IMG/VR virus record: IMGVR_UViG_3300034418_006037
Span: 1-64,000 of that record
Strand: one strand, 5' to 3'
Source: a virus
DNA length: 64,000 nt
Position numbers and translations under genes: made by a program. How positions within the stretch are numbered: position 1 is the first letter of the stretch; each line of letters starts with the position of its first letter. Below the pieces are notes generated by a model. The model did not search any database. It was not told the DNA's origin and saw only the letters and a list, made by a program, of their open reading frames with translations. Positions 39,488-49,264 of this stretch are shown here, one piece after another.

Positions 39488-39882
39488 TGTCTTCAAAGTA
39501 TCACATCCGAAAAGATGGTAAGAAGGTGCGTAAAGGCCTTTGGTACAACATCAATAAGAAGAAAAAAGCTGGTACATCTAGACCTGGAAAAGGAACTGTG
39601 TCTGATGAAGCTATAAAAAGATCACAAGCCAAGTCAGGAGCTTGGACTCGTAAAGAAGGAAAGAATCCTAGCGGAGGTCTAAATGAGAAAGGTCGTAAGT
39701 CTTATGAGCGTGAGAATCCTGGATCAGACCTTAAAGCACCACAACCTCAAGGAGGAAAGCGAAGAGATTCCTTCTGTGCACGCATGTGCGGAATGAAAAG
39801 AAGCCGAACCGGAGCTGAAGGAAAAAGAGACCCTAATTCAAGAATTAACAAAGCTCTTAGAGCCTGGAAATGTAATTGCTAA
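39487..39882 (+). CDS. basic protein (DUF6321-like)
   Basis: Encodes 131 aa. Lys/Arg/Gly-rich; the signature 'GGLNEKGRKSYERENPGSDL', then 'RRDSFCARMCGMK' and the ending 'NSRINKALRAWKCNC' matches a small basic phage family I know as DUF6321, found in marine viruses. Possibly DNA-condensing or an internal virion protein. Conserved cysteines near the C-terminus. Confidence 0.65.
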   Translation: MSSKYHIRKDGKKVRKGLWYNINKKKKAGTSRPGKGTVSDEAIKRSQAKSGAWTRKEGKNPSGGLNEKGRKSYERENPGSDLKAPQPQGGKRRDSFCARMCGMKRSRTGAEGKRDPNSRINKALRAWKCNC

Positions 39883-40094
39883 TGCCTGACTATTTATCTC
39901 ACTTTGAGTTTTTGATGATTGCTGGAGCACTTGTAGGAGTTTGGATCAAGCATCAAAATGATTACGCATCCCTTAAGAGTCGTGTTAAAACTCTTGAGTT
40001 GCGTAACGATAAAATAGATACTGTTCTTAATCAGCTTGCTGAAGATATGGCTGAAATAAAATTATTGCTTGCTCGCAATCAAATGGATAGATGA
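39882..40094 (+). CDS. small membrane protein with coiled coil
   Basis: Encodes 70 aa. Transmembrane helix at residues ~8-24 (FEFLMIAGALVGVWIK), then a coiled coil (LKSRVKTLELRNDKIDTVLN). The ATG at 39882 overlaps the preceding stop by one base. The arrangement repeats the 80-aa and 102-aa proteins elsewhere in the window, so a lysis-related or spanin-like role is possible. Confidence 0.5.
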   Translation: MPDYLSHFEFLMIAGALVGVWIKHQNDYASLKSRVKTLELRNDKIDTVLNQLAEDMAEIKLLLARNQMDR

Positions 40095-41989
40095 ATTCGT
40101 TTGTATTTACAAATAGCGATACCAATTCTTTTAATGTGGGGGTAGAGTCTTTCTCCCACTCAAATTACTATGCCCCAGGAGTTATAAGCCTATTCTTTAA
40201 GATAGAGAAGAAAGGTGGGGGAGGTACTACAGAAGTACGACTAAATACTGCAGTAGGAGACGAAGTTGCTGCAATGAATGATATCAGTAGAAGAATGTTT
40301 TCTCGCGACAAAGGCAGGGAAATGGTCTACAGAGATACAGGAATAATAAGAGAAGTAAGAAATTATAGAGGTCTAAGACTCGTCAGTGTAGGATCTGAGT
40401 ATGACTCCCCATTCGTGACAGGCGTAGATTCTATAACTGATACTGATCCTACACCAGCAACTGTTGCTGCGGGCGTACCATTAGAAGGTAAACCTGGGCA
40501 AATAATAGTAAAGTCGTCAAACACTGACTACGACACTACTTGGAGATTCCTAAGTTCTACAGTAACAGGAGATCAACTTGTTGCAGCACTAGAAGCAATA
40601 ACAGCAGGAGATCCTGTATATATACATAGTGCAGATGCAGACTACATATATGTAAAGATTGCAGATGCAGATGATGCTACAGCAATGCCTTGTGTGGGAG
40701 TAGCTAACTCAACTGTTTCTTACGGAGACAGTGTAGATATTACTACTCACGGACTTCTAGACGTAGAGATATTTGGGTATACCAGTGTAAGCGTTGGGGA
40801 CATCCTGTATGTAAGTGATGCAGGTGATCTTACAACAACAAGACCTACATCTAGCACAGCTAAAGTGCAAAATGTAGGTGTTGTAACTCAGGTAAACTCA
40901 GCTGGAACTACCATAGAACAGATAATGGTTCATCTGCAAGGGCATGAAGAAATGGTCCCGAATCTTGCAGATGGAGCTATATTCCTTGGAGGAGTGGCAA
41001 ATCAGATATCCCCATACACATTCCCCCTGTCAGACGGTACTGCTAACCAAGTACTTACCACAGATGGATCAGGAAGTCTAAGTTTTACAAATGTCAGCGG
41101 TGGCGGTGGCGGTGGGGGAGGAACTATAGACTCTAATCTGTCAGTTACTAATAGTATAGGAGATGCTGTAGTAGGAACTACTTATAGTTCAGGTACAGAC
41201 CTTGAAGATATAATTAGAGATATACTTGCTCCGTTCACTGAACCTACAATAGTATCTACAGTACCATCTAGCAGCAATACAAACCTTATAGAGGGTAACA
41301 ACATTATATTCCCAACGGGGCAAACAAGTACGATAGACAGTTACACTGTAACTGTGACAGACTTTGGAAACCTTGAAGACGGAGTATCAATTGTAAATAC
41401 CAGTGTTCAACCAAGCGGAGAAGACATAGAAGTTAATGCTTCCTATGTCTGGACTGGAAATTCAGCTACATTCTCTAGTCTTAGTTATAGTCCTACTGTA
41501 CAAACTTCCCATGGAGCAGCTGCGACTGTAACATTTACTTTGTCTTACTTAAGTAACAATGGTGCGGGAAGTGCAGTTAATTTGACAAGCACAGCATCAA
41601 TAATATTTAGAGACGAGTTCTATGTTGTAGCAAGCTCAACAGGGAACACAGTAACTGTTAGTGGTTTGCTAGGGGATTCAGTTGTGCATAACAGTTTAGG
41701 ATTAGCTAACGTAGCATCTCAGACACACGACTTCGATTGCAGTTCAGACACTGTTAATAATTCTAACTTCACATATTTGATTATTCCTGCTATCTTTACT
41801 ATACAAGAAATAGCAGCAAGTGTATCAGGAAGAGGAGTAGCAGACTATACTGACAGTTTTGAACTACTTGGTAGTAGTTACAGCTATACTGCAGGAAGTG
41901 CTTCTAGGACATATAAAATATACAAAAGCAGGCAAACAGGTGCATTTGACAGCGACGTAAGCCTACATCTAACAATCTCAAAACCATAA
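40091..41989 (+). CDS. fibre/receptor-binding protein 1
   Basis: Encodes 632 aa. Beta-rich with a decoration-type domain at ~165-280 (EAITAGDPVYIHSADADYIY). A run of eight glycines at ~337-344 acts as a hinge. Then comes the fibre shaft region with 'SGTDLEDIIRDILAPFTEPT', a motif echoed in the next gene. The C-terminal ~130 residues form a compact head. Probable receptor-binding or head fibre protein, coupled by ATGA to the preceding gene. Confidence 0.65.
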   Translation: MNSFVFTNSDTNSFNVGVESFSHSNYYAPGVISLFFKIEKKGGGGTTEVRLNTAVGDEVAAMNDISRRMFSRDKGREMVYRDTGIIREVRNYRGLRLVSVGSEYDSPFVTGVDSITDTDPTPATVAAGVPLEGKPGQIIVKSSNTDYDTTWRFLSSTVTGDQLVAALEAITAGDPVYIHSADADYIYVKIADADDATAMPCVGVANSTVSYGDSVDITTHGLLDVEIFGYTSVSVGDILYVSDAGDLTTTRPTSSTAKVQNVGVVTQVNSAGTTIEQIMVHLQGHEEMVPNLADGAIFLGGVANQISPYTFPLSDGTANQVLTTDGSGSLSFTNVSGGGGGGGGTIDSNLSVTNSIGDAVVGTTYSSGTDLEDIIRDILAPFTEPTIVSTVPSSSNTNLIEGNNIIFPTGQTSTIDSYTVTVTDFGNLEDGVSIVNTSVQPSGEDIEVNASYVWTGNSATFSSLSYSPTVQTSHGAAATVTFTLSYLSNNGAGSAVNLTSTASIIFRDEFYVVASSTGNTVTVSGLLGDSVVHNSLGLANVASQTHDFDCSSDTVNNSNFTYLIIPAIFTIQEIAASVSGRGVADYTDSFELLGSSYSYTAGSASRTYKIYKSRQTGAFDSDVSLHLTISKP

Positions 41990-41992
41990 GAC

Positions 41993-43690
41993 ATGGCAAT
42001 TAAATTCGGAGATACTCTAGAGAATCAAAACTCAGCGTATCCTATTGTTGATGCCTCAGGCAACAACCTAAAAGGTGTTATTTTTAGTACAGGCCTACCG
42101 GCAGCTGGCGACTTCCCTAACAAACGAGCTAATGGTGCTATTCTGATTGATACTACTAATGACAAAGTCTATGTGTATCAAAACTCTGATTTAGAAAATT
42201 TGGCATGGTCAACAGCTTCAAACTGGGAGCAGATCGGAAAAGCAAGTGATGTATTTCAAACAAGTGATATTAATTACTCTATCGGCAGCAACACCTTCGG
42301 CACGCTGACTGGTAGTGGTACCATTACCGCATCTTCTGCAACACCCAAGACTGCTTTGCAAATTATAAATGAAGTGCTGGTTTCTTACCAGGAACCCACC
42401 GGAGGCTTTGCAGGCACTGAGGGCAGCGTTGCTTATGATACTACCACTCAAACTAAAAATCATACTGTAACATTCAATGTGACAAACTTGAATCAATCAG
42501 TTGTAGACGGCAATAACTACGCTATTAGTGAAATTAAGCTATGGAGACGCCTAGGTTCTAACGCTTACTCAGAAGTAGCTAATGCTACATCTTCAGTAAA
42601 TGATTTTAATACTGGAACATTTAGTGATTTAAATACAGCTGGAACTCCGACAGCAGAGACTTTCACATTTAATGACTCTTTTTCAGTACTATCTGGTAGT
42701 GCTGATTTCAACTACAAAGTTGAAATATACCCGTTAGACGGAAATGGGTCTGCAGCAACTACTGTCACAATAACTGGTACAGATGCTCAAAACGCTAGTG
42801 GTTATGTCAACTGCGCTGCTTATAATGCTCCACAACTTACTTCAGACTCGTTTACTCGAGAAGATACCTCGTCTCACTTTGTAGCAGGATCATCTGGTAA
42901 CCAAGGAACGGAAACAGCCGTTCGCAGGGAAAAGGGAAATGTAGCTACAAAGCTGAACTTTAAGGTCCAGAACGATAGCTCCTTAGTGCCTATTACAAGC
43001 TTTGTTGTTAAGCGCAGCATTGATGGGGCAGCTGGGGTTGCTATTTATAGTGAAACTGGTTTATCAATTACAGGGACCTCATCTGAATATAAAATCTTTG
43101 ACTCTATCTCAACTACTACAGGAAACATTACTGGGTTGAACGATGTTCCAACAGGCTATACTGTAGTGACTTCAGCATTTCCAAGTGCAGATACAGATTG
43201 TGATACAGTTACGTACACAGTAGAGATTACAGATGATGAGACAACCACTACTGATTCGCTTGCTACTGGTGAGATTAACTTTGAGTTCCCCGGTTTGATT
43301 GGGTATGGAACTACAGACTGCGACGGATTTGATTCAACCGATAACTCTACTATGACCACCTTGCTGCATGCTATTAGAGACAATTCAGGGAATCGAGCGC
43401 AGTACGAAATCATCAGCACTGCTGATAACCTTTCCGGAGTAGACGCAGATTTTGGAGTTGTGGCATTGTCTACAACCGCCAGTCAATTTGTATACATCGG
43501 CCACCCTGCCGCTTTAGATACAATTGATACAATTAATGACCCTGGAGGTACACCATCTTATGGCGCTTTTGGAAGTGCCCCAAGATCTACCACGGTACCA
43601 TTTACAACTCATTACGGAGTAGCAGGAACTTATGAGTTTTATGCTTCTAACTCAGCTGGATCGTTTAGTGGTAATTATACTATTAACTAA
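41993..43690 (+). CDS. fibre/receptor-binding protein 2
   Basis: Encodes 565 aa. N-terminal module MAIKFGDTLENQNSAYPIVD with 'NKRANGAILIDTTNDKVYVY' and 'ASNWEQIGKA' (1-85), then 'KTALQIINEVLVSYQEPTGG' and several Ig-like beta repeats, ending 'YEFYASNSAGSFSGNYTIN'. The N-terminus is shared with the 517-aa gene at 46285 and, less clearly, with 43706. It likely plugs into a common virion socket. Confidence 0.65.
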   Translation: MAIKFGDTLENQNSAYPIVDASGNNLKGVIFSTGLPAAGDFPNKRANGAILIDTTNDKVYVYQNSDLENLAWSTASNWEQIGKASDVFQTSDINYSIGSNTFGTLTGSGTITASSATPKTALQIINEVLVSYQEPTGGFAGTEGSVAYDTTTQTKNHTVTFNVTNLNQSVVDGNNYAISEIKLWRRLGSNAYSEVANATSSVNDFNTGTFSDLNTAGTPTAETFTFNDSFSVLSGSADFNYKVEIYPLDGNGSAATTVTITGTDAQNASGYVNCAAYNAPQLTSDSFTREDTSSHFVAGSSGNQGTETAVRREKGNVATKLNFKVQNDSSLVPITSFVVKRSIDGAAGVAIYSETGLSITGTSSEYKIFDSISTTTGNITGLNDVPTGYTVVTSAFPSADTDCDTVTYTVEITDDETTTTDSLATGEINFEFPGLIGYGTTDCDGFDSTDNSTMTTLLHAIRDNSGNRAQYEIISTADNLSGVDADFGVVALSTTASQFVYIGHPAALDTIDTINDPGGTPSYGAFGSAPRSTTVPFTTHYGVAGTYEFYASNSAGSFSGNYTIN

Positions 43691-43705
43691 TAATACCTAG
43701 AAACT

Positions 43706-45892
43706 ATGCCAATTGGATTTGCAGATCTACTACAAACAAACTCTCAGTATGTTAACGGCCTGAACAAAGGCATCGTCAGTACAGATGATAGCTTTGGAGG
43801 TATTCGTAGTAAAATTGATGACTGGACAGATCTTCATCTGTCTACTAAAACTAACGACAACAACGTTACCTATTACACGTTCCAAGACGATGGAACGAAT
43901 GCTGCCCCCGGCCAGTTCAAAGAGTACTCTACCATGTTCTATGTCGCTGATGGACGAGCTTTGGTGGAAGATTCAAGTGCAGGTGCTAATTTTATTAGGC
44001 TTGATGGTAGTGGTAACTTTGTTTCATCTGGTGGTACAAAGTATGTAGTACCTTCAAGCGGTAGCGCAGAACCTGAGTTTTGGGTTTTAGATGATGCCAC
44101 ACAAACTGGAGGTTCCGGCATTGGAACAGATAAGCTTCCTAAGTTTACTATTACTGGTACACAAGGTAGTGATAGTTCTACAGCTATTCCAGCCGGTTAC
44201 CAAAAACTGCGAGTACTAGCAAATGCAGCATCATCTGATGGAGCTGTTTCTCTTAGTGCTACTCTCGACTCTAACTTGCTGTCAAACACAGCAGGCGAGT
44301 TGGGTCTGGACACCCAGAACGCTAATATCGTTTTTGCTGGTCCTAGTAGTGGTGGTGCTGCGGCCCCATCTTTCCGTTCTTTAGTTTCAGCTGATATTCC
44401 TAACAACGCAGCGAATACTACTGGTACTGCTGCTGGGCTGACAAACGCGGGTACCATTACGTTTACAGGAGATGTAATCGGAGGCACTACTCCAACATAT
44501 ACGAGCGGTGGTAACCTAAGTATTGCGATGACTATCCAGCCCAGTTCTGTGGGTCTGGGAGATTTGGTAGACATTGCAGATGAGCGCTTGCTTGGTAGAG
44601 TTGATAACGCGACTAGCTCAGTTGCTGAGTTGACTGCGACGCAAGTGCGGACGATGCTTAACGTAGCAGACGGAGCAAACAATTATGCTCACCCAACATT
44701 TGACGGTGACGATATTGATGTAGATACAGGAGCATTAACTGGTGCTGAAGTAGTATCGGATATTGATATTAACATTACAACAGATACTAATGGTCACGTA
44801 ACTGACGCAAATGGTACTATTGCTACTAGAACCCTCACCCTTAGTGACTTAGGGTATACAGGTGCTAGTGACGCTAATAATTATGTACACCCTGACCACA
44901 CTGGTGATGTAACGTCTAGTGCAGATGGTGCTACTACAATTGCGGATGAAGCAGTCACTTTGGCTAAAATGGCTCATATAGCTACTGCTAGCTTTTTGGG
45001 TAGAAATTCAGCTGGCACTAATGATGTAGAGGTTCTAAACATGACCACCGCTAAATCCATGTTGTCTGTAGACGACTTGGTTACTTTGAGCGGTGTCAGT
45101 GACGGAGCTATAAATCTAGGGGCATTTACTGCTAGCACTGTGCTTAGCAGTAGTACACTTACAATAAAAGGTGCACTGCAAGCTCTTGCTGATCAAGTAG
45201 ACAGCAACTCAAGTAACAGTGGTACTACTAACCTTAGTGTTGGTACTAGCAATGCTACTTCGCTTATACTGAGCTCTAGCACCCAAGATAACAGTGGTGT
45301 AACTATCCCTGTGCACGCTGAGAACATAGCAGGTATCATAACTGATGCTTCTCAGACTATTTATGGTGATAAGACGTTTAACGACAACGTAACGATCACT
45401 GGAAGTCTTACAGTTACAGATAGCACCAGCTACGTAAATATACAGGAAGAGAATGTCTATATCAAAGACGCTCTCATTACTCTTGGTATTACTGATGCAG
45501 ATGGGGATGGTACTGGTACAGTTGCAACTAGTGACGTAGGTATTGAGGCTTACGGTCAAGGTGTTTCTTCTACTTCTCCTACTCTTGTCTATGATATCTC
45601 TGCAGATTACTGGGCTATTGACAATAAGGATCATGCTAGTAGTGCTCTTACTAGAATTGCTAGAACATACAAGGAGCAGTACACTATCGCAGCAGGTGAC
45701 GTAACTGCTGGTTATTTTGAGATAACACATAACTTAAACCACGAGGACATCATAGTTCAGGTCAGAGACAACGCTACAGATCAAGGACTTGTGATATTCA
45801 AGTATCAGACAATGAATGCTCAAACAGTTCGCATTGCAATCGGGAACGGAGTTACAGCAACCACCGTATTCAATGTAGTTATTGTAGGTTAA
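43706..45892 (+). CDS. fibre/receptor-binding protein 3
   Basis: Encodes 728 aa. N-terminal region 'PIGFADLLQTNSQYVNGLNK' is followed by repeated shaft units with classic fibre patterns: 'DINITTDTNGHVTDANGTI', 'HPDHTGDVTSSADGATTIAD', 'TIYGDKTFNDNVTITGSLTV'. The C-terminal ~60 residues form a knob (QVRDNATDQGLVIFKYQTMN). Strong fibre call; receptor unknown. Confidence 0.8.
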   Translation: MPIGFADLLQTNSQYVNGLNKGIVSTDDSFGGIRSKIDDWTDLHLSTKTNDNNVTYYTFQDDGTNAAPGQFKEYSTMFYVADGRALVEDSSAGANFIRLDGSGNFVSSGGTKYVVPSSGSAEPEFWVLDDATQTGGSGIGTDKLPKFTITGTQGSDSSTAIPAGYQKLRVLANAASSDGAVSLSATLDSNLLSNTAGELGLDTQNANIVFAGPSSGGAAAPSFRSLVSADIPNNAANTTGTAAGLTNAGTITFTGDVIGGTTPTYTSGGNLSIAMTIQPSSVGLGDLVDIADERLLGRVDNATSSVAELTATQVRTMLNVADGANNYAHPTFDGDDIDVDTGALTGAEVVSDIDINITTDTNGHVTDANGTIATRTLTLSDLGYTGASDANNYVHPDHTGDVTSSADGATTIADEAVTLAKMAHIATASFLGRNSAGTNDVEVLNMTTAKSMLSVDDLVTLSGVSDGAINLGAFTASTVLSSSTLTIKGALQALADQVDSNSSNSGTTNLSVGTSNATSLILSSSTQDNSGVTIPVHAENIAGIITDASQTIYGDKTFNDNVTITGSLTVTDSTSYVNIQEENVYIKDALITLGITDADGDGTGTVATSDVGIEAYGQGVSSTSPTLVYDISADYWAIDNKDHASSALTRIARTYKEQYTIAAGDVTAGYFEITHNLNHEDIIVQVRDNATDQGLVIFKYQTMNAQTVRIAIGNGVTATTVFNVVIVG

Positions 45893-45920
45893 TGTATCTT
45901 GCAAACCAAACCCAAACATC

Positions 45921-46304
45921 ATGTTACTCAAAGAATGTATCAACGTGTACAAAGCATTTCAACAGATCAGTCAGAACACACTGCCTCTGAAGACGAGTTG
46001 GAACATTGCTCAAAATCTTTCTAAGCTGCAGCCTCTTGTAGAGTCATTCGAAGAACATCGGAAGTCCTATATAGACCAGCTAAGAGAAAAAGCTACACTT
46101 GACAGCAAAGGAGAACCTGAGGTAAGTGACGAAGCTGCTGCTTTGTTCGAGTCACAGGTTAAAGAACTTCTTGAAGAAGACCAGAAGGTTAGACTCAAGA
46201 AAGTTGAGCTCATCGACGACGGACAGTTGTCCATTGCACCGAACATTCTGATGGCAGCTATGGACTATCTAACCCTAAAGAGCGATGGCAATCAAACTAG
46301 CTGA
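45921..46304 (+). CDS. coiled-coil accessory protein, paralogue-like of the 134-aa gene
   Basis: Encodes 127 aa. Same order of helices as the 134-aa protein at 35636: 'NVYKAFQQISQNTLPLKTSW', a coiled coil, and a C-terminal 'RLKKVELIDDGQLSIAPNIL'. Each copy immediately precedes surface-type proteins. Probably a fibre assembly factor or a subunit partner. It overlaps the next gene by 20 bp. Confidence 0.5.
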   Translation: MLLKECINVYKAFQQISQNTLPLKTSWNIAQNLSKLQPLVESFEEHRKSYIDQLREKATLDSKGEPEVSDEAAALFESQVKELLEEDQKVRLKKVELIDDGQLSIAPNILMAAMDYLTLKSDGNQTS

Positions 46305-47838
46305 TGTAATAGAGAATCAAAATACCGACTATCCTGTCCTGGATAGCTCTATTGACGCTACGTCTGGAGGCGGTATTAGAGGTTTTGGAATATTTAGAAA
46401 TATTACAGGGCGCAACGGAGTACCAGAAAATAAAAGGTGCTATGGTTATGTTGCTGTAGTTTTATATGCAACTAGCAACGGAGAGGTTTCGCCAACGCAT
46501 TCTAACATCGACCTTAATAATAGCCCGACCAGTTCTCAATTAGAGTACGATGTAAATAATGATGGGACGTATTCTCCAGCAGACACGACGATAATTGCTG
46601 GTAGAGAAAACCAAATCATAACCCCCTTATCATGGTTTGGGTTTAATACTTCCACTAGAGTATACGTATACAAGACCTATCCCCATGGATTAGATGTGAA
46701 TAGTGACGGCGCGGGTGCGGTACTCACTTCCTCAGGTGGAAATACTGTCAATGTGAGCGTTACAGATGAGGATCCTACGGCTGCAATTTCAAACATAGAT
46801 TGGACAAATGCTGCTAATTGGACAGAGATTGGATTGGCAGGCAATTCATACACAAGAGTAGATATCGACGATCTCATCAGCGACGCAAATAACTATCGGC
46901 TAACAGTAAATAATATATCGAGCAATAACCTTACTGCATTAAGCGTCAATGACCTAATGGGCTGGATACTTCAGTCAATGATTGAGGCAGTAACAGCAGC
47001 AGGTTTAGGAACAGTGACTACGTATACAAATCCAGATACTGGACTTGTAGGCGATTTTAATGGTGATGGACTGGTAGGATCGGCAGATTTGATAATCTTC
47101 CTCCAGAATTTTGGTAGTACTATTCAAAGCGATGCTGCGCAGTTTGACGATTCTTCATATGTAATAAGTGGGTCAAGTCTAATGGATGCTAATGCCGTGA
47201 GCTATTTGATTCAGCAGGCATTGGGTGGAGATGCTTGGTCAGGCGCTCCTAATGCTTCTGAGCTGCAAAATGGGGGTACTGATTACCAATCAGGCTTTTT
47301 CTTCTCAGCAGCTCAAGGCTCTCCATTAGTGGGTGCCTGGGATGTTTTTGAGAGTATTGGTAGTACGCCTTCTAACAGAAGTTTTTTTGGTTTTGAACAA
47401 TCCACAGATGCAAACGCCCCGTCTTTTCAAGATGCCGCCGCAAAAATCCGACTTACTGAATGTGCTGTTGTAGGATGGGGCAGATTTATAGCCGATTCAC
47501 ATAACATAGGCATAGTATTTAGAATTCGCTTGAAGAATTCATCAGGTACAGTATTGCAAACCAAGTATCATCACTGGTCACATCAGTTTTTAAATACTAC
47601 ATCTGTAGCTGGATCTACAGCAGACGCATTTTCTGTCATGCCGGGCAATGGACCATTAATGTTAGTAGATTTTAGTGACCAATCTAGTTTTGGGGCTACA
47701 GATCCCGGAGTAGCTCCCAACCAAGTTCCGGATGTTACTAGGATAGAGATAGAGTTCGACTACTATGTCCCAGATCCTTTTGGTGGGGTCTTTTATAGTC
47801 TTAGCCTTGCGCCAACAGTTACTTGTTCTAATCTGTGA
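46285..47838 (+). CDS. fibre-like protein 4 with dockerin-like EF-hands
   Basis: Encodes 517 aa. The N-terminal anchor MAIKLADVIENQNTDYPVLD matches that of the 565-aa gene. Two EF-hand-type loops are visible: DVNNDGTYSPAD near residue 90 and GDFNGDGLVGSADLIIFL near 255, the latter a dockerin-like pair motif. The C-terminal ~180 residues are beta (VVGWGRFIADSHNIGIVFRI). Such calcium motifs are common in Bacteroidota surface proteins and may stabilise or attach this fibre. Confidence 0.65.
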   Translation: MAIKLADVIENQNTDYPVLDSSIDATSGGGIRGFGIFRNITGRNGVPENKRCYGYVAVVLYATSNGEVSPTHSNIDLNNSPTSSQLEYDVNNDGTYSPADTTIIAGRENQIITPLSWFGFNTSTRVYVYKTYPHGLDVNSDGAGAVLTSSGGNTVNVSVTDEDPTAAISNIDWTNAANWTEIGLAGNSYTRVDIDDLISDANNYRLTVNNISSNNLTALSVNDLMGWILQSMIEAVTAAGLGTVTTYTNPDTGLVGDFNGDGLVGSADLIIFLQNFGSTIQSDAAQFDDSSYVISGSSLMDANAVSYLIQQALGGDAWSGAPNASELQNGGTDYQSGFFFSAAQGSPLVGAWDVFESIGSTPSNRSFFGFEQSTDANAPSFQDAAAKIRLTECAVVGWGRFIADSHNIGIVFRIRLKNSSGTVLQTKYHHWSHQFLNTTSVAGSTADAFSVMPGNGPLMLVDFSDQSSFGATDPGVAPNQVPDVTRIEIEFDYYVPDPFGGVFYSLSLAPTVTCSNL

Positions 47839-49025
47839 TGGATAGTATTAAAGTATATATTAAGAATGGTCTTGTGCTAATTAAGCCAAGCGCTGGGAAT
47901 CCATTCGTCTATGAAGCGGGGGATATCCTGACTGCGTCAAATAATAGCACTCTGGCTGCCGGAGTAGATATTACGGACGACACAACGTCAAAAGTATTCC
48001 TTTCAGGAATAGACTATCGCCGAATATTCGATGAGTCAGGGACTGTATTAGCTGCAAGTCGAAGTGCAACAGTAACTGCACTAAATACTATTTTTCAGCA
48101 AAGGGTATTAGATGACTTTATAGTAAAAGATGAAACTTCTGAGCTTACCGGTACTACAAAAATCCGACACAAAGAGGGCACAGGAGGAGCAGACCGAGAT
48201 GAAGGTGGTACACTAGAGCTAGATTTACACAGTGCATCTATTGGACTGTACGGCAGCTACCTAAAGATTACTGAAGACGATCTGAATAATACATCCGGTA
48301 AGAACTCTGCATATGGTAGGTTGCAGGTGTATCTTGAAAATACAGGTACACCAATTGAGGTGCTGGACATGCAGATGACAAATCTGGTATCTGCCCCAAT
48401 AGTAGACTTAAACACCAGCTCCTTAGATGTGTCTGGAGATGTTACATTCTCTACTGTATCAGGTACTGTAACCTTTAGTGGTGATACTAGCGGTATAGCT
48501 TATGGGGATATTACAGGTACACCTACTATACCTACTAATGTATCAGACCTGACCAATGACTCTGGGTTTATTACGTCAGCCAATGAGCTAGATGGAATTT
48601 ATTTGGAGGTGTTTACTCGCTCCTCTTCGTACGGAAGTGGCTCATACGAAGGACAAATAGTGAAGTATGGAAATAACACGAACCTGAGTGCAGGCAAGGC
48701 GTATGTACTTTCAAATGACGGTGGAAGCCCAATAGCAAACGCTACGTGGATTGAAGCAGATGCTGATTTGGAAGCGTCAACGAAGGGTTTGTTTGGAATA
48801 GCTCTTGGATCTAGCGCGACTAGTGATGGCCTTTTGGTCAGGGGTATACGTGGTCAAAACACAAGTGCAAACCCTGGAGACTTAATGTATATAAGTACAA
48901 GCTCTGGCCTTATAACTAGTGCAATACCACAAACACAAGGAGATTTCGTAAGGGTTATCGGTTACGCTTTGTCTTCTACCCTGTTGTACGTAGATCCTTC
49001 ACCAGACTATATCGAGCTTGCGTAA
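47838..49025 (+). CDS. fibre-like protein 5
   Basis: Encodes 395 aa. N-terminal 'DSIKVYIKNGLVLIKPSAGN', shaft-type repeats 'TFSTVSGTVTFSGDTSGIAY' and 'NVSDLTNDSGFITSANELDG', and a C-terminal domain (AGKAYVLSNDGGSP..NTSANPGDLMYI) like the decoration-type domain of the 632-aa gene. The ATG at 47838 overlaps the preceding TGA. Confidence 0.65.
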   Translation: MDSIKVYIKNGLVLIKPSAGNPFVYEAGDILTASNNSTLAAGVDITDDTTSKVFLSGIDYRRIFDESGTVLAASRSATVTALNTIFQQRVLDDFIVKDETSELTGTTKIRHKEGTGGADRDEGGTLELDLHSASIGLYGSYLKITEDDLNNTSGKNSAYGRLQVYLENTGTPIEVLDMQMTNLVSAPIVDLNTSSLDVSGDVTFSTVSGTVTFSGDTSGIAYGDITGTPTIPTNVSDLTNDSGFITSANELDGIYLEVFTRSSSYGSGSYEGQIVKYGNNTNLSAGKAYVLSNDGGSPIANATWIEADADLEASTKGLFGIALGSSATSDGLLVRGIRGQNTSANPGDLMYISTSSGLITSAIPQTQGDFVRVIGYALSSTLLYVDPSPDYIELA

Positions 49026-49255
49026 TGTCATTCATTCGAGCAACATACAATTCTGGTACAGTTCAATCTCAAGATACCTCTACTGAACTAGCTACAAATC
49101 AAGATAAATATTGGGCAACTGAAGAAGGAGTTTCAGATACCATAGGAGTATGGGATGATGTAAATAGAAGATTTATACCGGACGGCTGGTATGATGAAAC
49201 TACAGGGTGGTTATGGCCCGTAGATTTGCAATGGGATTATGATAAAACTCAATAA
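49025..49255 (+). CDS. short hypothetical virion protein
   Basis: Encodes 76 aa. 'NQDKYWATEEGVSDTIGVWD' and many aromatic residues at the C-terminus (GWYDETTGWLWPVDLQWDYD). Possibly a tip peptide or a spacer domain between fibre genes. It overlaps the preceding stop by one base. No family recognised. Confidence 0.45.
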   Translation: MSFIRATYNSGTVQSQDTSTELATNQDKYWATEEGVSDTIGVWDDVNRRFIPDGWYDETTGWLWPVDLQWDYDKTQ

Positions 49256-49264
49256 TACCTACCT

